Assembly: GCF_036373705.1 (NCBI RefSeq) | Contig: NC_089858.1 | Coordinates: 12,747,501 to 12,811,500, forward strand | Origin: Amia ocellicauda | Lineage: Eukaryota > Chordata > Actinopteri > Amiiformes > Amiidae | Direction of reading: 5' to 3' | DNA: 64,000 nt | In this document: positions 15,659 to 28,554 of the stretch, piece by piece | Numbering within the stretch: the stretch's first letter is position 1 | Layout: every line of letters starts with the position of its first letter | Notes under the pieces: model-generated | The model's input: only the letters and a program-made list of their open reading frames with translations | Databases searched by the model: none | What the model was told of the DNA's origin: nothing | Made by a program: the position numbers and the translations under genes

Positions 15659-18600
15659 ATGTTCGGGGCGGAAGATGAGGACGGAGACTTTTTGTCGCCG
15701 ACGGGCGGGTGAGCGAGATCTGATTTATTGTAATATCACAGTCAATATTTCGTTTTCGTTTTAAGATTTAGTTTTTGCTTATGCACTCGGAACAGACACG
15801 AGCAACGGCAGCTAGTAAGGGGATGTAGTACATTGTTATTATTATTGATTGATTGATGCCTGAATGCATGCATGCAGCAGTTGCAGTACAAAAATGCAGG
15901 AATTGTTGTAAGTTAGGTCACCGTTAGTCGCTTGACACCAGCTACAGGGTGGGACACACATCGTGGCTTAAGTTGAACTAACTTTACAAAGCATATAGCT
16001 ATACACACTGTACGTAGCGATTTCATATTGGGTGGTTGACAAGCTGAAAACGTGAGCTGCTTTAATTTTCCAGAGTGGTGTGTGTGTGGAGGGAGGGGTC
16101 TTCTTCCTGATATACATACTAGGTGAGATGGGGCAGTTTCATCAAATCTCTGCACAGCCCAGAACTGAAAGTAAAGGAGAGGGGAGGAGAGAGCAGAAAT
16201 ACAATAGAGAAATGGCAAAGAGACAGAGTGAGGAGGGTTGGATTCAGGCAGACACAGAGAGAGGAAAGAGAGGAATAAAGACAGGGTGAAGGAGGGAGTG
16301 GGACAATGGGACAGAAAGCTTCTAGTTGACAGTCCTGATTTCAACAACCGACTGGTCTTGCTAATAATAATAAAAATAGTTTCGGTGCATTGCGTTGAGT
16401 TGTGGGAATTTCCCTGCGCCTGTGTTTTGCAATAGATTGGTTAGATAGATTGGGGGGGGAGTCGTTAAGAGGATCGGTCTGGAGGTCCGAGGATGCACGA
16501 CCACCCCTTCCCCAGGAGAAATGCAGTGCAGTGCAGTGCCGTGCTGTCGATTGCAGTGTGCGGCTGGACGCTGCTGCTGGTCTGCACACAGGACGAGAGC
16601 GAGGCTGCGGGCGCTGTGGTCTCTCCTCTTGTCACGAGTTGCGGGCACTGCCACCGACGACACGCTTCCTGACTTTCCTACTTCCGGGTTCCCTTTTTTG
16701 CAAAACCCTAGTTATTTTGTAATAAATACACCATACATTTAGAGATCTCCGATACTAACCCCCTCCGCTCCATCCCCCGTCGATCTGGCACCAGTGTCTC
16801 TGAGATGTCAACCTCCCACACAGACGCACACACGGTTTTCAACTACCCTGGTTTAGTGTACCCTGTCTGGGCTCACTCTTGTTGTTCTTCCACACTCCTG
16901 TTGACTAAACATCACTTGTGTGATAATCCTGAGAAGGCAATTAGCTAGTGGAGTGAGAGTGAGGGAGGAGACCTAGGAGGTGAAAGGGGGAGTGGTGTGG
17001 AGGGAGGCGGACTTATCATTCCTCTTGTGAATACTGTTTATTAGGTGAAAGTATTTTACATTTTACAGATAAAAACATTCAAAATTTTAATACTTGTGAT
17101 TAAAAAAAATTAAAATCAATTACTAGAATCACTTAAAACATTTTAAAATCTCAAAGTGATTAAATTCAAAATAACTGAACATGTGCATAAAAAGAAAAAC
17201 AAATGTGCTAAAAGCAAACCTGCTAACCAACAAAAAATGTCAAATACATTCCTCTTGTGAAGTGACTCTAATGAGAAGATTAGCCAAGGGATAGAATTCC
17301 TGTGTAGTGAATCTGATCAGGCAATTAGCCAGTGGACTGGATTCTCTGTGTCAGGGAGGGAGGGAGAGGGGGTGTTGAGGATCGAGGGAGGGGTAGCTTC
17401 TGAATCTTAATTCCTCTCACATGCTTGTAGTTAGGTGAGCTGGGTCCTGCAGCTGTGAGAGTTTAGGCTGCTGAGGTTTCTCTCTCTCTCTTTCTCTCTC
17501 TCCGTTTCGAAGCAGAGGTGTGTTTACAGGCTTTTGTATATATATCTCGTTTTTGTTTTGTTTGTTTAGTTTGTGGTGCTGAATCTGCTATGGAGGTGTG
17601 ACCTGGGGTGTGGAGTGGTACACAGAGAGAGAGAGAGAGGAGAGAGCGAAAGAGAGTGAGTGAGTGAGTGAGTTAGAGTTATACAGAAAGGGAGAGAGAG
17701 AGGGAGAGATAGACAGACAGACTGACAAGACATTTATAGAGTGTGAGTGATACAGAGAAAGACCCAGTCAGAGAGAGTGAGAGACCCAGGGAGACCTGTG
17801 GAGGTGGAGTCGAGTGCAGTATCACCCGGGAAGCTGTAATGTCTGCAGTGTGGGACAACGACTACCTGTGGCAGGAAATCCAAGGGTCAGTAAGAGATGC
17901 ACGCGGCGAGAGAGACGGGGGAGATGAAGAGAGAGTGATAGAGCGGGGGTAAGAGGAGAGGTAGATAGACAGAGAGAAGGGACTGTGGGCAAGAGAGAGA
18001 GAGTGAATAATAATTGTGATGTAGGAGCACAATTGGAGTGTGACTGTGCAATGGGAACACAATAGAGTTGTTTTGGAGAGAGGGAGGAGGTTTAACTGTC
18101 TCTTCTGTGCTGGATTCATTCAACTGTGGACTCTGACTTCACCTTTGACCCCTGAGCCTCACCCTAGGACACTGCCACTGTGATCTAGCGCTGCTCACAT
18201 GACCCATAGAATAGAATGACTGATATTGTTAAGAATAAACTGTTTGTTTCGTTTTTTTCCTTCTAGACGAAAATGAGCAGTAACTGATGATACTGAGGGC
18301 AGGGTGAGCAGTGTGTGATTTGTTGTTATCCCCTGTATGTCTGTGGTTTCAGGGCGAAGCTAGCCTCCCTGTTTGGGCTGGACCAGGCCTCTAGTCAGGG
18401 CAACGAGTCGTTCCATTACACTGCCCCCAAGCAGCCGAAGAAAGGCATGGCCGGCACAGGTAAGGGAGACTGGGAGACAGACACACACACTGAGAAAGGC
18501 AGACATACAGTGACACGCAGCGAGACACAATGAGAGAGACTGAGACGCACACAGAGAAACTCTTTCACACTGAGAGGCACAGTCGAACTGAGAGACAATG

Positions 18601-19053
18601 GCACACAACAAGACACAACGGGAGAGATTGATACGCACTGACATCTATCTTGTCAGAGTGAGTCTGACGCCCCTGCTGCTGCCACTGAGGGGTTTCCTGT
18701 GATTGAAGCTTTTGTTCTTTTCAAGGTCCGCCCTCCCAGAAGCCAGCCCCTTCCCCCGGAGCTCCTGCCGTCTTATTGGCCACTGCAGTCCACGCCTTCC
18801 GATAGTGAGTACCAATCAGAATGTGGTCCAGGGTTTTAGGGGTTACCACATGTCCTGTCTCAATGCGTTCCTCAGGACACAATTTTAAAATGGACAATAC
18901 AATGGTACAGACTAGCGCAGACACTGACATCACTTGCTGCGCTTGAGTGTTTCCTCATCTTCATGAATTGATGTTGGTCTGTTGGGGTGATGTCTAAATT
19001 CTTCGGGGGTGGGGCTCTCCAGGACCAGAGTTTTTTAGGGGCTGTAGCTCACC

Positions 19054-19088
<35 letters not shown>

Positions 19089-22000
19089 CCGTCCTCGTGT
19101 CTGTCCGTCCGTCCACCTGTGTCTGTGCAGTGTGAACGGGCAGTACATGAAGCAGGGGAAGCTGGGAGCTGCAGTCCTGGGGAACCACACGGCCAGAGAG
19201 GTGAGCTCTGACTTCACAATGAGTTTGATGTTGTTGTTATTATTATTAGTGGTGTTATTATTGGTAAACTGTTACTATTGTCATCCAAGTGCAGCTCAGT
19301 ATATGATACCTCTCTCTTTCCCTCCCTTCCTTTCTCTCTCTCTCAGTATAAGATCCTACTGTACGCCAGTCAGCAGAAACAGGTGACAGCCTGTAGGATT
19401 CACCCAGGGTTCATCTTCACGGTGAGAGAGTGATACAGAGAAGGGGAGAGTGTGGGTGCAAGTGTGTGTGTGAGTAGGTGAGACTGAGAACGTGCACCTT
19501 TACATAATTAAAAATATATTTAAAACCTCTCTCCTTCCTTCCCAGGTCCAGCCTAGTAACTACGGGACATTTTACGATGATGTGCGGCAGAACTGGTCTG
19601 TGATGTTCGAGTCGGAGAAATCAGCCTGGGATTTCTGTAAGGAGGTGAGTGGAGGGAATGAGTATGGCAGTGTGGTGGGTGGCAGTGTCTGGGTGAAGGG
19701 GTGTCTGAGTGCCGGGCTCTGAGTTCTCTCTCTGTGCAGGTGTGTCTGGCGAAGGTGAACAGCACCCTTTGTCTGGAGACTGTGGTGCTGCAGGACCTGG
19801 CACTGGGGGAGGGGCAGGCCGCAGAAGCCGGAGACTCGCTGGAGGTGGCCTACACTGGCTGGCTGCTGCAGAACCTTGCCATTGGACAGGTAGGGAGACC
19901 GAGCCTTAGTCTGTGTCTGTGTCTATGTCTGCTTCTCTCTGTGTGTCTGACCGACCGCTTGGCCGTCTGTCTGTCTCTGCAGATGTTCGACTCGAACCTG
20001 AATAAGGACAAACTGCTGCGACTCAAACTGGGCTCAGGGAAGGTCATCAAGGTCAGGGAGCTCAAACAACAGCGTTGCCTCTTCTCGCCATCTTTCTCTC
20101 TGTCTGTCTGTCCCTCCATTCATCTATCCAGCTCTAAGGTCTCTGTCCATTTGTCTGTCACTCACTCACTCAAGCGCTCTATTCCTCTCACTCGTTCTCA
20201 CACATGCTCCTTCCATCTCTCTTTCAAACACTGACTCCTTTTCCTTTCTGTGTCCATTTATCTGTCTCTCACTTTCTCCCTCTCTATTTCCTCCCCCTCT
20301 TTCTCTCTCTCCAATATGCCCCCCTCTCGGCTGCAGGGCTGGGAGGAGGGGATGCTGGGAATGAAGAAGGGAGGCCGCAGGCTGCTGGTCGTGCCCCCCA
20401 CGCTGGCGTATGGAGCCCAGGGCGTCCCAGGCAGGGTCCCCCCCGACAGCACCCTCATCTTCGAGACTGAGATCCGCCGGGTACGAGAATTCCCTGTTAA
20501 CCGATTAACGTTCGTCAGTTTGTATTTATTCTTTATTTTATTTTATGCTGATTTTAATTGATTCTGGTCTTCTGGGCCCCCAGGTGAAGTTTGGCAAGGA
20601 CAGCGGGTCGGACCGTGCCAGCGCCGGCTCACGAGACTCTGCTGCTCCCTCCCCAGCCCCCAGCATGGACAGCCTGGGCCCTGATCCCGGCCTGCAGCCC
20701 CCCAGATCCAACTCTCCCAAACCTGGGTACAAGACACCTATCTAACCTGACTGACTGGCTGGTGGACTGTGGAATAACCATGGTCAGCAGCAAAGTGTTA
20801 CACTGTAAAGCATGGAGAGCAGTAGGTGCCAAGAAGCCATGGACCAAAACTGTGTAAAACTCTCTTCCCCCTATCTCCCTCTCTTTCACTCACTGTCTCT
20901 CTCTCTCTCTCTCTCTCTCCTCTCTAGGGATCTACCCCTGCGTGCCAAGTCCAACTCCCTGAATGAACAGCTGACGGTGAGAGCCCTGTATATGTGTATA
21001 TATACATATATTAGAAGTATATCCCTTTTCGATGGGGAAGGATAGTAGATGCTCAGTACAGGAACACTGTGCTGTACCTATGACATTCCGACAGGGCTGC
21101 TGTTCTAGAACTGCACTGAGCTCCACTTACACAGATGGTTTGGGATGTTAAAATGTAATTCTTTCAGTCAATATTTTTTGTCTCTCACATTAATAATAAT
21201 AATAATAGTAATAATAATAAACTTTTCCCACCACAAGGTTCAAGGCTCTTCCCCTCACCAACAGTTAAACTAACAACAGCAACGCAATAAATAAAATGCA
21301 ATAAATAAATTATAATGATATTAGTAAACCCACAATCACCGCAGAACCTAAGAGGTACAATAAATGGAAATTACAAGTGATGGAAAAGAATATGACATGT
21401 AGTACTTCATGCTGTGACCTTTCACAGAACCCTGACGCCACCAAAGCCAAGCTGATCTCCCGCATGGCCAAGATGGGCCAGCCCATGCTGCCCTTCCTCA
21501 CGGGGGCGCCTTCTGGCCAGCCAGACTCCAGCGACTCTGAGTTGGAGGTGAGGGGCCCAGAGGGTGGGAGGGGGGACAGTAGGTTATTAAGTGAGACAGA
21601 GCTGCAGTTATCCTCTCTGGTCCTGGTGTAAACTCCAGTGTCTGCAGTTTTTGTTCATAAATTGCTTATTTGGACCTGCTTTTCTGAGTGACTGTCCAGC
21701 CTTCTGCCACTGGGGATCAGTTCAGGTGAAGGATGTGATTCATGATTTAAAGAGCTTGGTTGTGATGAAAACCAGAAAATGAAAATCCTCTCTCTCTCTT
21801 TCTTCGTCTCTCCTTCTCTCTGTACAGGACCCCAGTTTATCTCGAGGGAGGGAGCGGACCCCTGCCCCCTCCTCCCAGCCTGTTCCTATGGCAGCCGCCC
21901 CCCCAGCCTCTGCACAAGGTGAGTTGACCCGCTGGACTGCCCCCACACACGGGTACAATCTCTCCCACACAATATGACACCCTGGTCCATCACCTGTCCC

Positions 22001-22546
22001 TTCTCTCTGCACCGCCTCTGTGTAAAGTGCTCTACAGTTACACCTTACAGATATACTCTGGTGGAACTGTACTGTGATGACGACTACTACTACTACTACT
22101 ACTACATCCATTATAAATGTTGCTGCTGCTACAACTAACATGCATTATGGCTACTAATACTTCTACTTCTACAGCCATTACTGCTCTTACTACTACTACT
22201 ACTACTACTCCTCTTGCTAATGCACAACTACTATTACTACTACTACTAAGAATAATAATAATAATAATAATAAAAATAGAACCAGTGATAACTCATGAGG
22301 TGAATGGGCATAGCTTCCCATTCATTTCACTTTGGGAAAAAAAATTGAAAGAAAAGATCAACTTTACAACACCCCCTCCCGGTCTTCTCGTCTCCCACAG
22401 TGCCTCCTCTCCCACTCTCCGGGCCCCCAGCATCCTCCGCTGCCCTGCTCCCAGTCTCCATGACAGCTGCGCACCCCCAGCCAGTCATGCCAGGCTCCGC
22501 CCATGCCTTCCAGGTAGGCCACACCCAATTCCATGTCCATTGCTGC

Positions 22547-22592
<46 letters not shown>

Positions 22593-25500
22593 CACTAAAT
22601 TATATAATAGACGTGACAATGTCCAAATCCCCTGGTTTTTTTATTTTTTTCTTCTTGTCCTCATAGTCAGATGCAGCAGAGCAATTTTGATAGAGACCCC
22701 TTCTGTTACCAATCCATATCTTCTTCCTCTGGTCCTACTGCCTGTGTGATTGTGTTGTTTTTCCTCCCTCCTCCTAGCCCTACTCTTATCCCCTGCCCAC
22801 TGCAGCCCCCTCCCAGTTGCAGACAGTGGGCCAGCTGTACTCCCAGCCTGTGGCGTACCAAGGTAGGGAAGCCACACACTGGTCACCTTTTGATTCTTAC
22901 ATCCTTGGTTGTAATTGTAACGGAGACCAAAACGGAAAGCATCATGGTTTTCTGGAGTGAGATTTAAGAGATTGATCTATTTATTTTAAATTAAGTTGTT
23001 AGTTAAAAAAAGGAATAGCAGTGAATGACAGAAGAAGAACTACAGAAATCATAAAAGTTAAGGGCATATATATTCCCAGCTGATGGTGTGTGTGTGTGTC
23101 CGGGGTGTGTGGGCATGTCTGGTGTCTGTCTGTGTGCGTCTGGTTGGCTGTCGTTTCCCCAGCCCCCAGCGATGTCACTTCCTTCCTGATGACAGAGGCA
23201 CGGCAACACAGCACCGAGATCCGATTGGCTGTGGGGAAGGTGGCAGACAAGGTTGACCAGCTGGTTTCTAAGGTTAGTGTCTGTGCGTCTGTCTGTGGAA
23301 GGGTGGAGGGCGGGGAGGCATCAATTTGAGATTCGGACCCTCTTCGGCGGTGCTTTCCCTGACCTTTTACCTATGTACCTTCTTTGGCAGGTGGATGGCA
23401 TACAGAGGCAGGGGGGCATGTCGCTGGGCCTGTCTTCTGTCTCCATGGACACTGCTATGATCATGCACAACATCCAGAGAATCATTCAGGTGAGTCCTGT
23501 GTATCCTGAACTCTGAAATGGCCTAAAGGTTATCTTTAGTTTGCGTTAGAATGAAGTTAAGTGATTCAATTAGGCTTGCATTTTGGTCAGGGTTAGAGTC
23601 CCTAGTAAACCTAGTATTATGCTAAGGTTGGGGTTGTTTTTCTACTGGACTAATTTAATTCGGTGTGGACTTGCAGGGGCCTGGGTTGAGATTGTGGTGT
23701 TGGCTGGGGTTGGAGTTCAGATTACTGTTGGGTGACCGGTCACCTGATGTAAGTCAGTGGTGTACAGGCAAGAGCTGTGGAGAAGAAGCAGTTTCCTCTT
23801 GCAAAGGTGCTGGGATGTTTTAATTCTCCCTCTTCCTCTCCCTCTGTAGGAGAATGAGTGTCTGAAGAAGGAGGTGTTTGAGAAGAGCTCTCGCGTTGAG
23901 GAGCAAAACCGGAAGATTGGGGAGCTGCTCAACCAGAACCAGAGGTCAGACTGATGCACTCAGACACTGACACTCTGAGACTGACACTCACACACTGTCT
24001 GTCCCTGTCTACCGGGCAGGAGGGTTTCTGACATCCCTCTCGGTGTGTTCTCTCCGTCTCTCCCTCAGGTATATGGAGCAGAGTAACCTGGTGCTGGAGC
24101 AGAGGACGGACTCTCTGAAGTCCAGCAGTGAGCAGAGCCACGCTCGCCTGCTGCAGGCCGAACAAGACAAGGTGACAACCATGCACAACACTCTTCACAA
24201 TAGACTGCACACAAGCTGTACAACACTTTATAACACACACACACTGGACAAACACTACATTACTCCACACATGCACTCTTAAGCACTGCATACACACTCT
24301 ACACTGCATACTGCACAGTTTGGGCCAGTGCTTTACACTACACTCAACACTGCTACAAACTGCCCATCTGCACACACACTGAATGTGAGGGTGACTGTGT
24401 CTGTCTGTCGGTCTGGGGCTGTGTGTGTTTGCACAGCACTGAAGGGCATCTTTCCTGTAATAATTTCCCACAACAGTAACATCTCTCTGCTGTTGCTGCT
24501 GCCTCTACTGCAGTTTAACCTGCCTGTTTGATTGCTCTGTGGGCTCCTATTTGTCTGCCTTCTCTTCCCAGCATGCACTGCAACGGGATCTGGGGTGGGA
24601 CCAGGTGAGACTCTTTGCTTCTCCCTTCTTTGTCTCTCCAGCAGTCACTCATTTTCTCTCTCCATGCCTTCCCTCCATTCTGTACTTTTCTATTCCCTCT
24701 CTCTCTCTCTTTGGTGGCAGTGTGCAGTGTCTCAACCTGGTCCCCCCATCTCTCTCCATCTCTGTCTCCATCTCTCTTTGGTGACAGTGTGCAGTGTCTC
24801 AGTTTCTCACTCCACCTCTCTCTACCTTTCTCTATCTTCCATCCCTCTACCCTCCCTCCCTCTCTCCCCGTCTCAGGTGCGAATGACAGAGGAGCTCTCT
24901 GCGGCGACTGCACGGGTGTGTCAGCTGCAGCTGGAGGTGGCAGCTCAGCAGCAGAGAGAGGTGGAGTTGCGCAGACAGCTGAGCGCTGCCCTGCAGGATG
25001 CAGAGAAGAACTGCGCCCAGGTCAGCAGCCTGCAGGGACAGCTGGCAGGTATGGCACAGCACCATACACTACATTACACTGTGGTATAGCACACTAGACT
25101 GTAATACAGCCCAGCCCAGCACATGGCCTGGGGCCGGGGCTCCCTCCTCACTCTCTGCCTGTGCTGTGCTGTCCCCGCAGAGCTGGGCCAGGACAGGGAG
25201 GCCACGCAGACGCAGTTCCACACAGAGAAGCAGCGCAGGAAGGAGCTGGAGGGACGAGTGGCCGGACTGGAGGAGGAGCTGCAGGACCTACGCACACAGA
25301 AGGAGTGCCTGGACAAGGTCTGTGCCTGTGGGTCCCTGTGTCTCTCTGTGGGCCTCTGCATCTCTTTATCTCTCTAACTGTCTCTGTCCCTGTGTCCCTG
25401 CGTGTGTGTCCAGACGCTGGCGGAGAGGAAGCGTCAGTGGGTGGGCGAGCGGCAGCGCTGTGAGGAGGAGCTGGAGGAGCTGCGGCGGCTCGGCCAGCAG

Positions 25501-27971
25501 GAGGCTGACAGCCTGAGAGCACAGCTGCGCAGAGCCAGGACTGACCAGAGCAGCACACAGCAGGTACTACAGGGCGAGAGAGACGCCAGAGTGCTAAAAT
25601 GGCATCAACATACAAAACCAACAAACAAAGAAATAACAAAAATAAAGTTTTTTTTTTTCCCTCTCTCTCTCTGTGTTTGTGTAGCTGTCGCAGCTGCAGG
25701 AAGAGCTGGAGCAGGAGTGGCAGGGGCGCTGCGAGAAGCAGCTGGCCGAGGCAAGAGAGCGGCATGGGCGTCAGCAGGCAGAGCTCACAGAGCAGAAGCA
25801 GGAGTTGGAGCACAGACTGGCACAACTGGAAGGCCAGGTGAGCATCACGCAGTGCAGCACTGGGCTGTGTAATGTGCAGTGTGTTTCGTGTTATGTAGGA
25901 CTGTGATGTGTGTGACGCATTACTGTGCGGTGTGGTGTGTGTGTCTGCACTGTTGTGTATTGCAGTAGATGCTGCAGTGTCCTGAGTGCCCCTCTCTCTC
26001 TGCAGCTCTCTGCACTCAGACAGTCCCGTAGTACCGAGGACCAGCGGTTGCTACAGCATCAGGAGCAGGGGGAGGAGCTGCAGGCCCTGAAAGACAAGGT
26101 ACAGACATGCCCACTGCCTGTCAGTCTCTCTCTCTCCATCATTCAAACCCCAATTCAAAAACAACTTAATAATCTTCCTCTCCCTCCCACTCTCAGTACT
26201 TTGCGCTGCAGCAGAGTGTGGTGGTAGAGCGGAGGAGGCTGCAGGGGAGAGTTGCTGAGCTGGAGAAGAAAGGAGCTGAACAGGGAGATACTGCTGAGGA
26301 GGTGAGGGAACACTGGGACAGACTGAGCGGCACTGGGACAGACCTGACAGTAAAAGTAAATGTCAGCCCTGACAACATCCTCTCTTTTCCCCCCACTCCC
26401 TCCTTCTCTCTGCAGGTGAAGCGTGTCATGAACAGTGTGTTCCAGTCCTTGCGGGGGCAGTTTGAGCTGCAGGAGAGCTACAGTGGGGGGACAGTGCTGG
26501 GCATCCTGGTCAACACCATCAAGGTACTGCCCAACCCTCACTGTCCACATCTGAGCTGGGCAGACAGACCCGCCTTGAGGCAGGCTTAGCACTTCCACTG
26601 TGTGTGTGTGTGTGTGTGTGTGCTGTTAATTTCCTCCCCTCTTGTTCTAGAGTGTGACCCTGCAGTCCCTAGCCCGGACAGAGGCAGCGCCAGGGGTCGG
26701 GAGCGAGGGGGAACAGGAAGAGGAGGAGCCAGCTGGGGAGGCACGGCCCACAGAGGAACTGCCCACAGAGGAAGTGCAGCAGAATGGGGAGGAGGAGGAG
26801 GAAGAAGAAGAAGAAGAAGAAGAAAAAGAAGAAAAAGAAGAGTGTGTAACACAGAAAATGCAGGAGAGTAAAGATGACACCCTCAAACAGGAAGAACAAT
26901 CACAAGGAGAGGGGTTTAAGCAGGAAGAGGAAATGGCTGTGGAAGACCCCACAAACAAGCAACTGCAGGAACAAGAGGAGGAGGAGAAAACAGGACAGGA
27001 AGACTGTGTGAGAGACAAGCCAGCCAGTCAGTCGCTAGGGGAGGACGTGGGAGAGGAGGGGGGACCACTTCAACTTGGGGAGAGTCCACCTCCATTTCCT
27101 GTTCCAGGTCAGGGGTCAGAGCCCGTGGAGGAGAGAGGGAATGTGGAGACAAGCAGCAGCGAATACCACATCAACACCACCACCCCTCCCAGACAGCAGG
27201 GGGTGATGGGGGGTGCCCATCCCGGCCCCCCATCCCAGCCACCCCCCCAGCCAGGCAGCAGGGACAGGTGAATTCAGACAGGCAGGCTGCTCACCAACCA
27301 CACACCTGGCCTGAGCTGGCTGCATTTTGTAGTCACAGTGCACAGACCTACCTGTACAGCTACTTCATCACTCTCCTTACTCCCTCACTCATTCTGTCTC
27401 TCTCATACTTTATCCCTCTCTCTCTCTCTCTCTCAGTTTACCCAAGGCAGAGGTGCAGACAGAGCCAGTGGCAGAAGGAGAGGCAAAGAGAGAGGAGGAG
27501 AGCGAAGGAGAGAGATTTTTCCGGCGCGCAGCCCCAACCAAGCCGCCCCCCCCGCCCCCAGAAGAGGAGGATGATGATCTGGTGAGGAAGGGTCTGAGAG
27601 GGAGAGGACGGGACAGGACAGGGGTTTACAGGGGTGGTGCTATGTGCCGTTTTTTCGTTAATTAGATGCGAGTTATACAGTTATAATTTTTGTTTGTGTA
27701 TTTTAAAATGTATTTGTTTTAATGTATATACTTTTAAATAAACTAGGGCCCCCCTAACAAATACTGGATACGTTTATTGAACTGCGACCTGATTGGGTGA
27801 CGCAGATAGTGTCCAATGGCCATGGGCTGTCCCTATTGGCCGAATACGCCCAGGACTCACCCGTGTTCTTGTCTGTGATTGGTCTCGCAGAGCCTGAAGG
27901 GGCGCCCCCCTCCCACCCCTTTGTTCGGCGATGAGGATGAGGATGATGATGACCTCAATTGGCTGGGCTGA
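15659..27971 (+). CDS. fkbp15: FK506-binding protein 15 (FKBP15/WAFL)
   Basis: Thirty coding exons give 1214 aa; human is 1219. Early exons: 15659-15708, 18353-18459, 18726-18804, 19131-19200, 19347-19421, 19546-19644, 19740-19889, 19983-20051, 20337-20480; the last are 26416-26523, 26651-27267, 27437-27581 and 27891-27971. The protein links actin, WASP-interacting partners and early endosome transport (family knowledge). In order: [23 protein letters not shown] and [10 protein letters not shown]; a WH1-like region with [18 protein letters not shown]; an FKBP domain with [33 protein letters not shown] and [29 protein letters not shown]-type linker; long coiled coil (exons 16-26); [17 protein letters not shown]; Glu-rich tail; and the conserved end [23 protein letters not shown]. 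It converges on LRSAM1. Confidence 0.96.
17040..17245 (-). mobile_element. LINE 3'-tail fragment, antisense
   Basis: An AT-rich block in FKBP15 intron 1 matches, in reverse complement and with differences, the tail of the LINE at 35.58-35.70 kb. Shared words include aattttaatactt, tgattaaaaaaaatt and aatcacttaaaa in the same order. This is a solitary 3' fragment of the same family. Confidence 0.6.
17839..17885 (+). CDS. fkbp15: Possible alternative first coding exon of FKBP15
   Basis: An ATG at 17839 opens [15 protein letters not shown] and leaves two bases (gg) before a donor gtcagt. This is the same splice phase as the annotated first exon, so joining to the exon at 18353 would restore G-A-K-L-A-S-L-F-G. 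The upstream sequence (17460-17800) is rich in GAGA and CT tracts. I have no transcript evidence. The frame and donor could agree by chance, and the donor is not a strong consensus. Confidence 0.3.
22552..22589. repeat. (TA)n microsatellite in an FKBP15 intron
   Basis: About 19 TA units lie in the intron after the FKBP15 exon ending at 22513. ACT/TAC and ATA triplet tracts lie nearby at 22082-22275. Confidence 0.9.
24572..24604 (+). CDS. fkbp15: FKBP15 33-nt cassette microexon (candidate)
   Basis: A tctcttcccag acceptor and a CAG|gtgaga donor frame 33 bases encoding [11 protein letters not shown], in phase with both neighbours (24069-24171 and 24877-25048). The gene closes in frame with or without it. 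Human FKBP15 has only about two residues at this place, so it may be a lineage-specific or optional exon within the coiled coil. Confidence 0.45.
26796..26850 (+). repeat. fkbp15: Glu-coding GAG/GAA tract in FKBP15
   Basis: A purine-only GAG/GAA/AAA run in the large exon 26651-27267 codes for about 12 Glu followed by alternating Lys and Glu. Human FKBP15 is also Glu-rich here, so the composition is conserved while the run length is probably variable. Confidence 0.85.
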
Positions 27972-28554
27972 GGGCACAGGAAGTGATGCGTGCCTCAACA
28001 TGAATGATTGACAGCTGGGCTAGGCAACCACATAATCTTCCCGGCCTGTTGTGGAGTCATGTGACCTACGTTGACTAAACACACCAGGTCTGATCTGACA
28101 ACCAAATATTACCCCGCCCCAGCACACCCCCACACCCTGCTCAGATGTTTCCCTGTCAAAATCTGTCCCCCTCCCTGCCAGATTCTGCTCCTATACAGAC
28201 ATCTCTTCCAAATACTGCCAGATTCTGCCCCCACTCCCCATACTCTCTCTGGTTGCTTGCCTGGTGGTCTGGAAGGTTAGCACTTTAAACAGCAGCAGCT
28301 GTGGACTGGACTAAACTGGGTGAATTATTAATTTAGGGACACGGAAAAAGTTTTAATGAAGAAAAAGAAAATCACCAGGGGATAAAAGTAGAATTCTGTG
28401 GATTTGTCGCTCATGTTGAAGACACCGAGGGGGGAGCTGTGAGGTGACAGTGACTATCTGCAGTCTGAACACAGGGCCTAACCGTTCCAATAACGGCAAA
28501 CAAGAAGAACACACTGTCGGGGGGGGTTCTGTGTTTTTTAAATAAGCAAATAAA
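27972..28554 (+). other. fkbp15: FKBP15 3' untranslated region and polyadenylation signal
   Basis: No further coding sequence is seen after the stop. AATAAA at 28549-28554 is the first good polyadenylation signal, and a second AATAAA-like site lies near 28605. The stretch 28560-29820 has no recognisable gene and should include the LRSAM1 3' untranslated region, with minus-strand AATAAA candidates near 29128-29138. Confidence 0.55.

Noticed and set aside
22117-22590. Thr-rich open frame from ACT/TAC triplets and (TA)n
   Set aside because: Triplet repeats inside an FKBP15 intron; the only real coding part is the exon at 22401-22513 in another context.
23929-24471. 180-codon minus-strand open frame within FKBP15
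   Set aside because: Runs across FKBP15 coding exon 19 and CA-rich intron; composition is repetitive Cys/Val from TG repeats.
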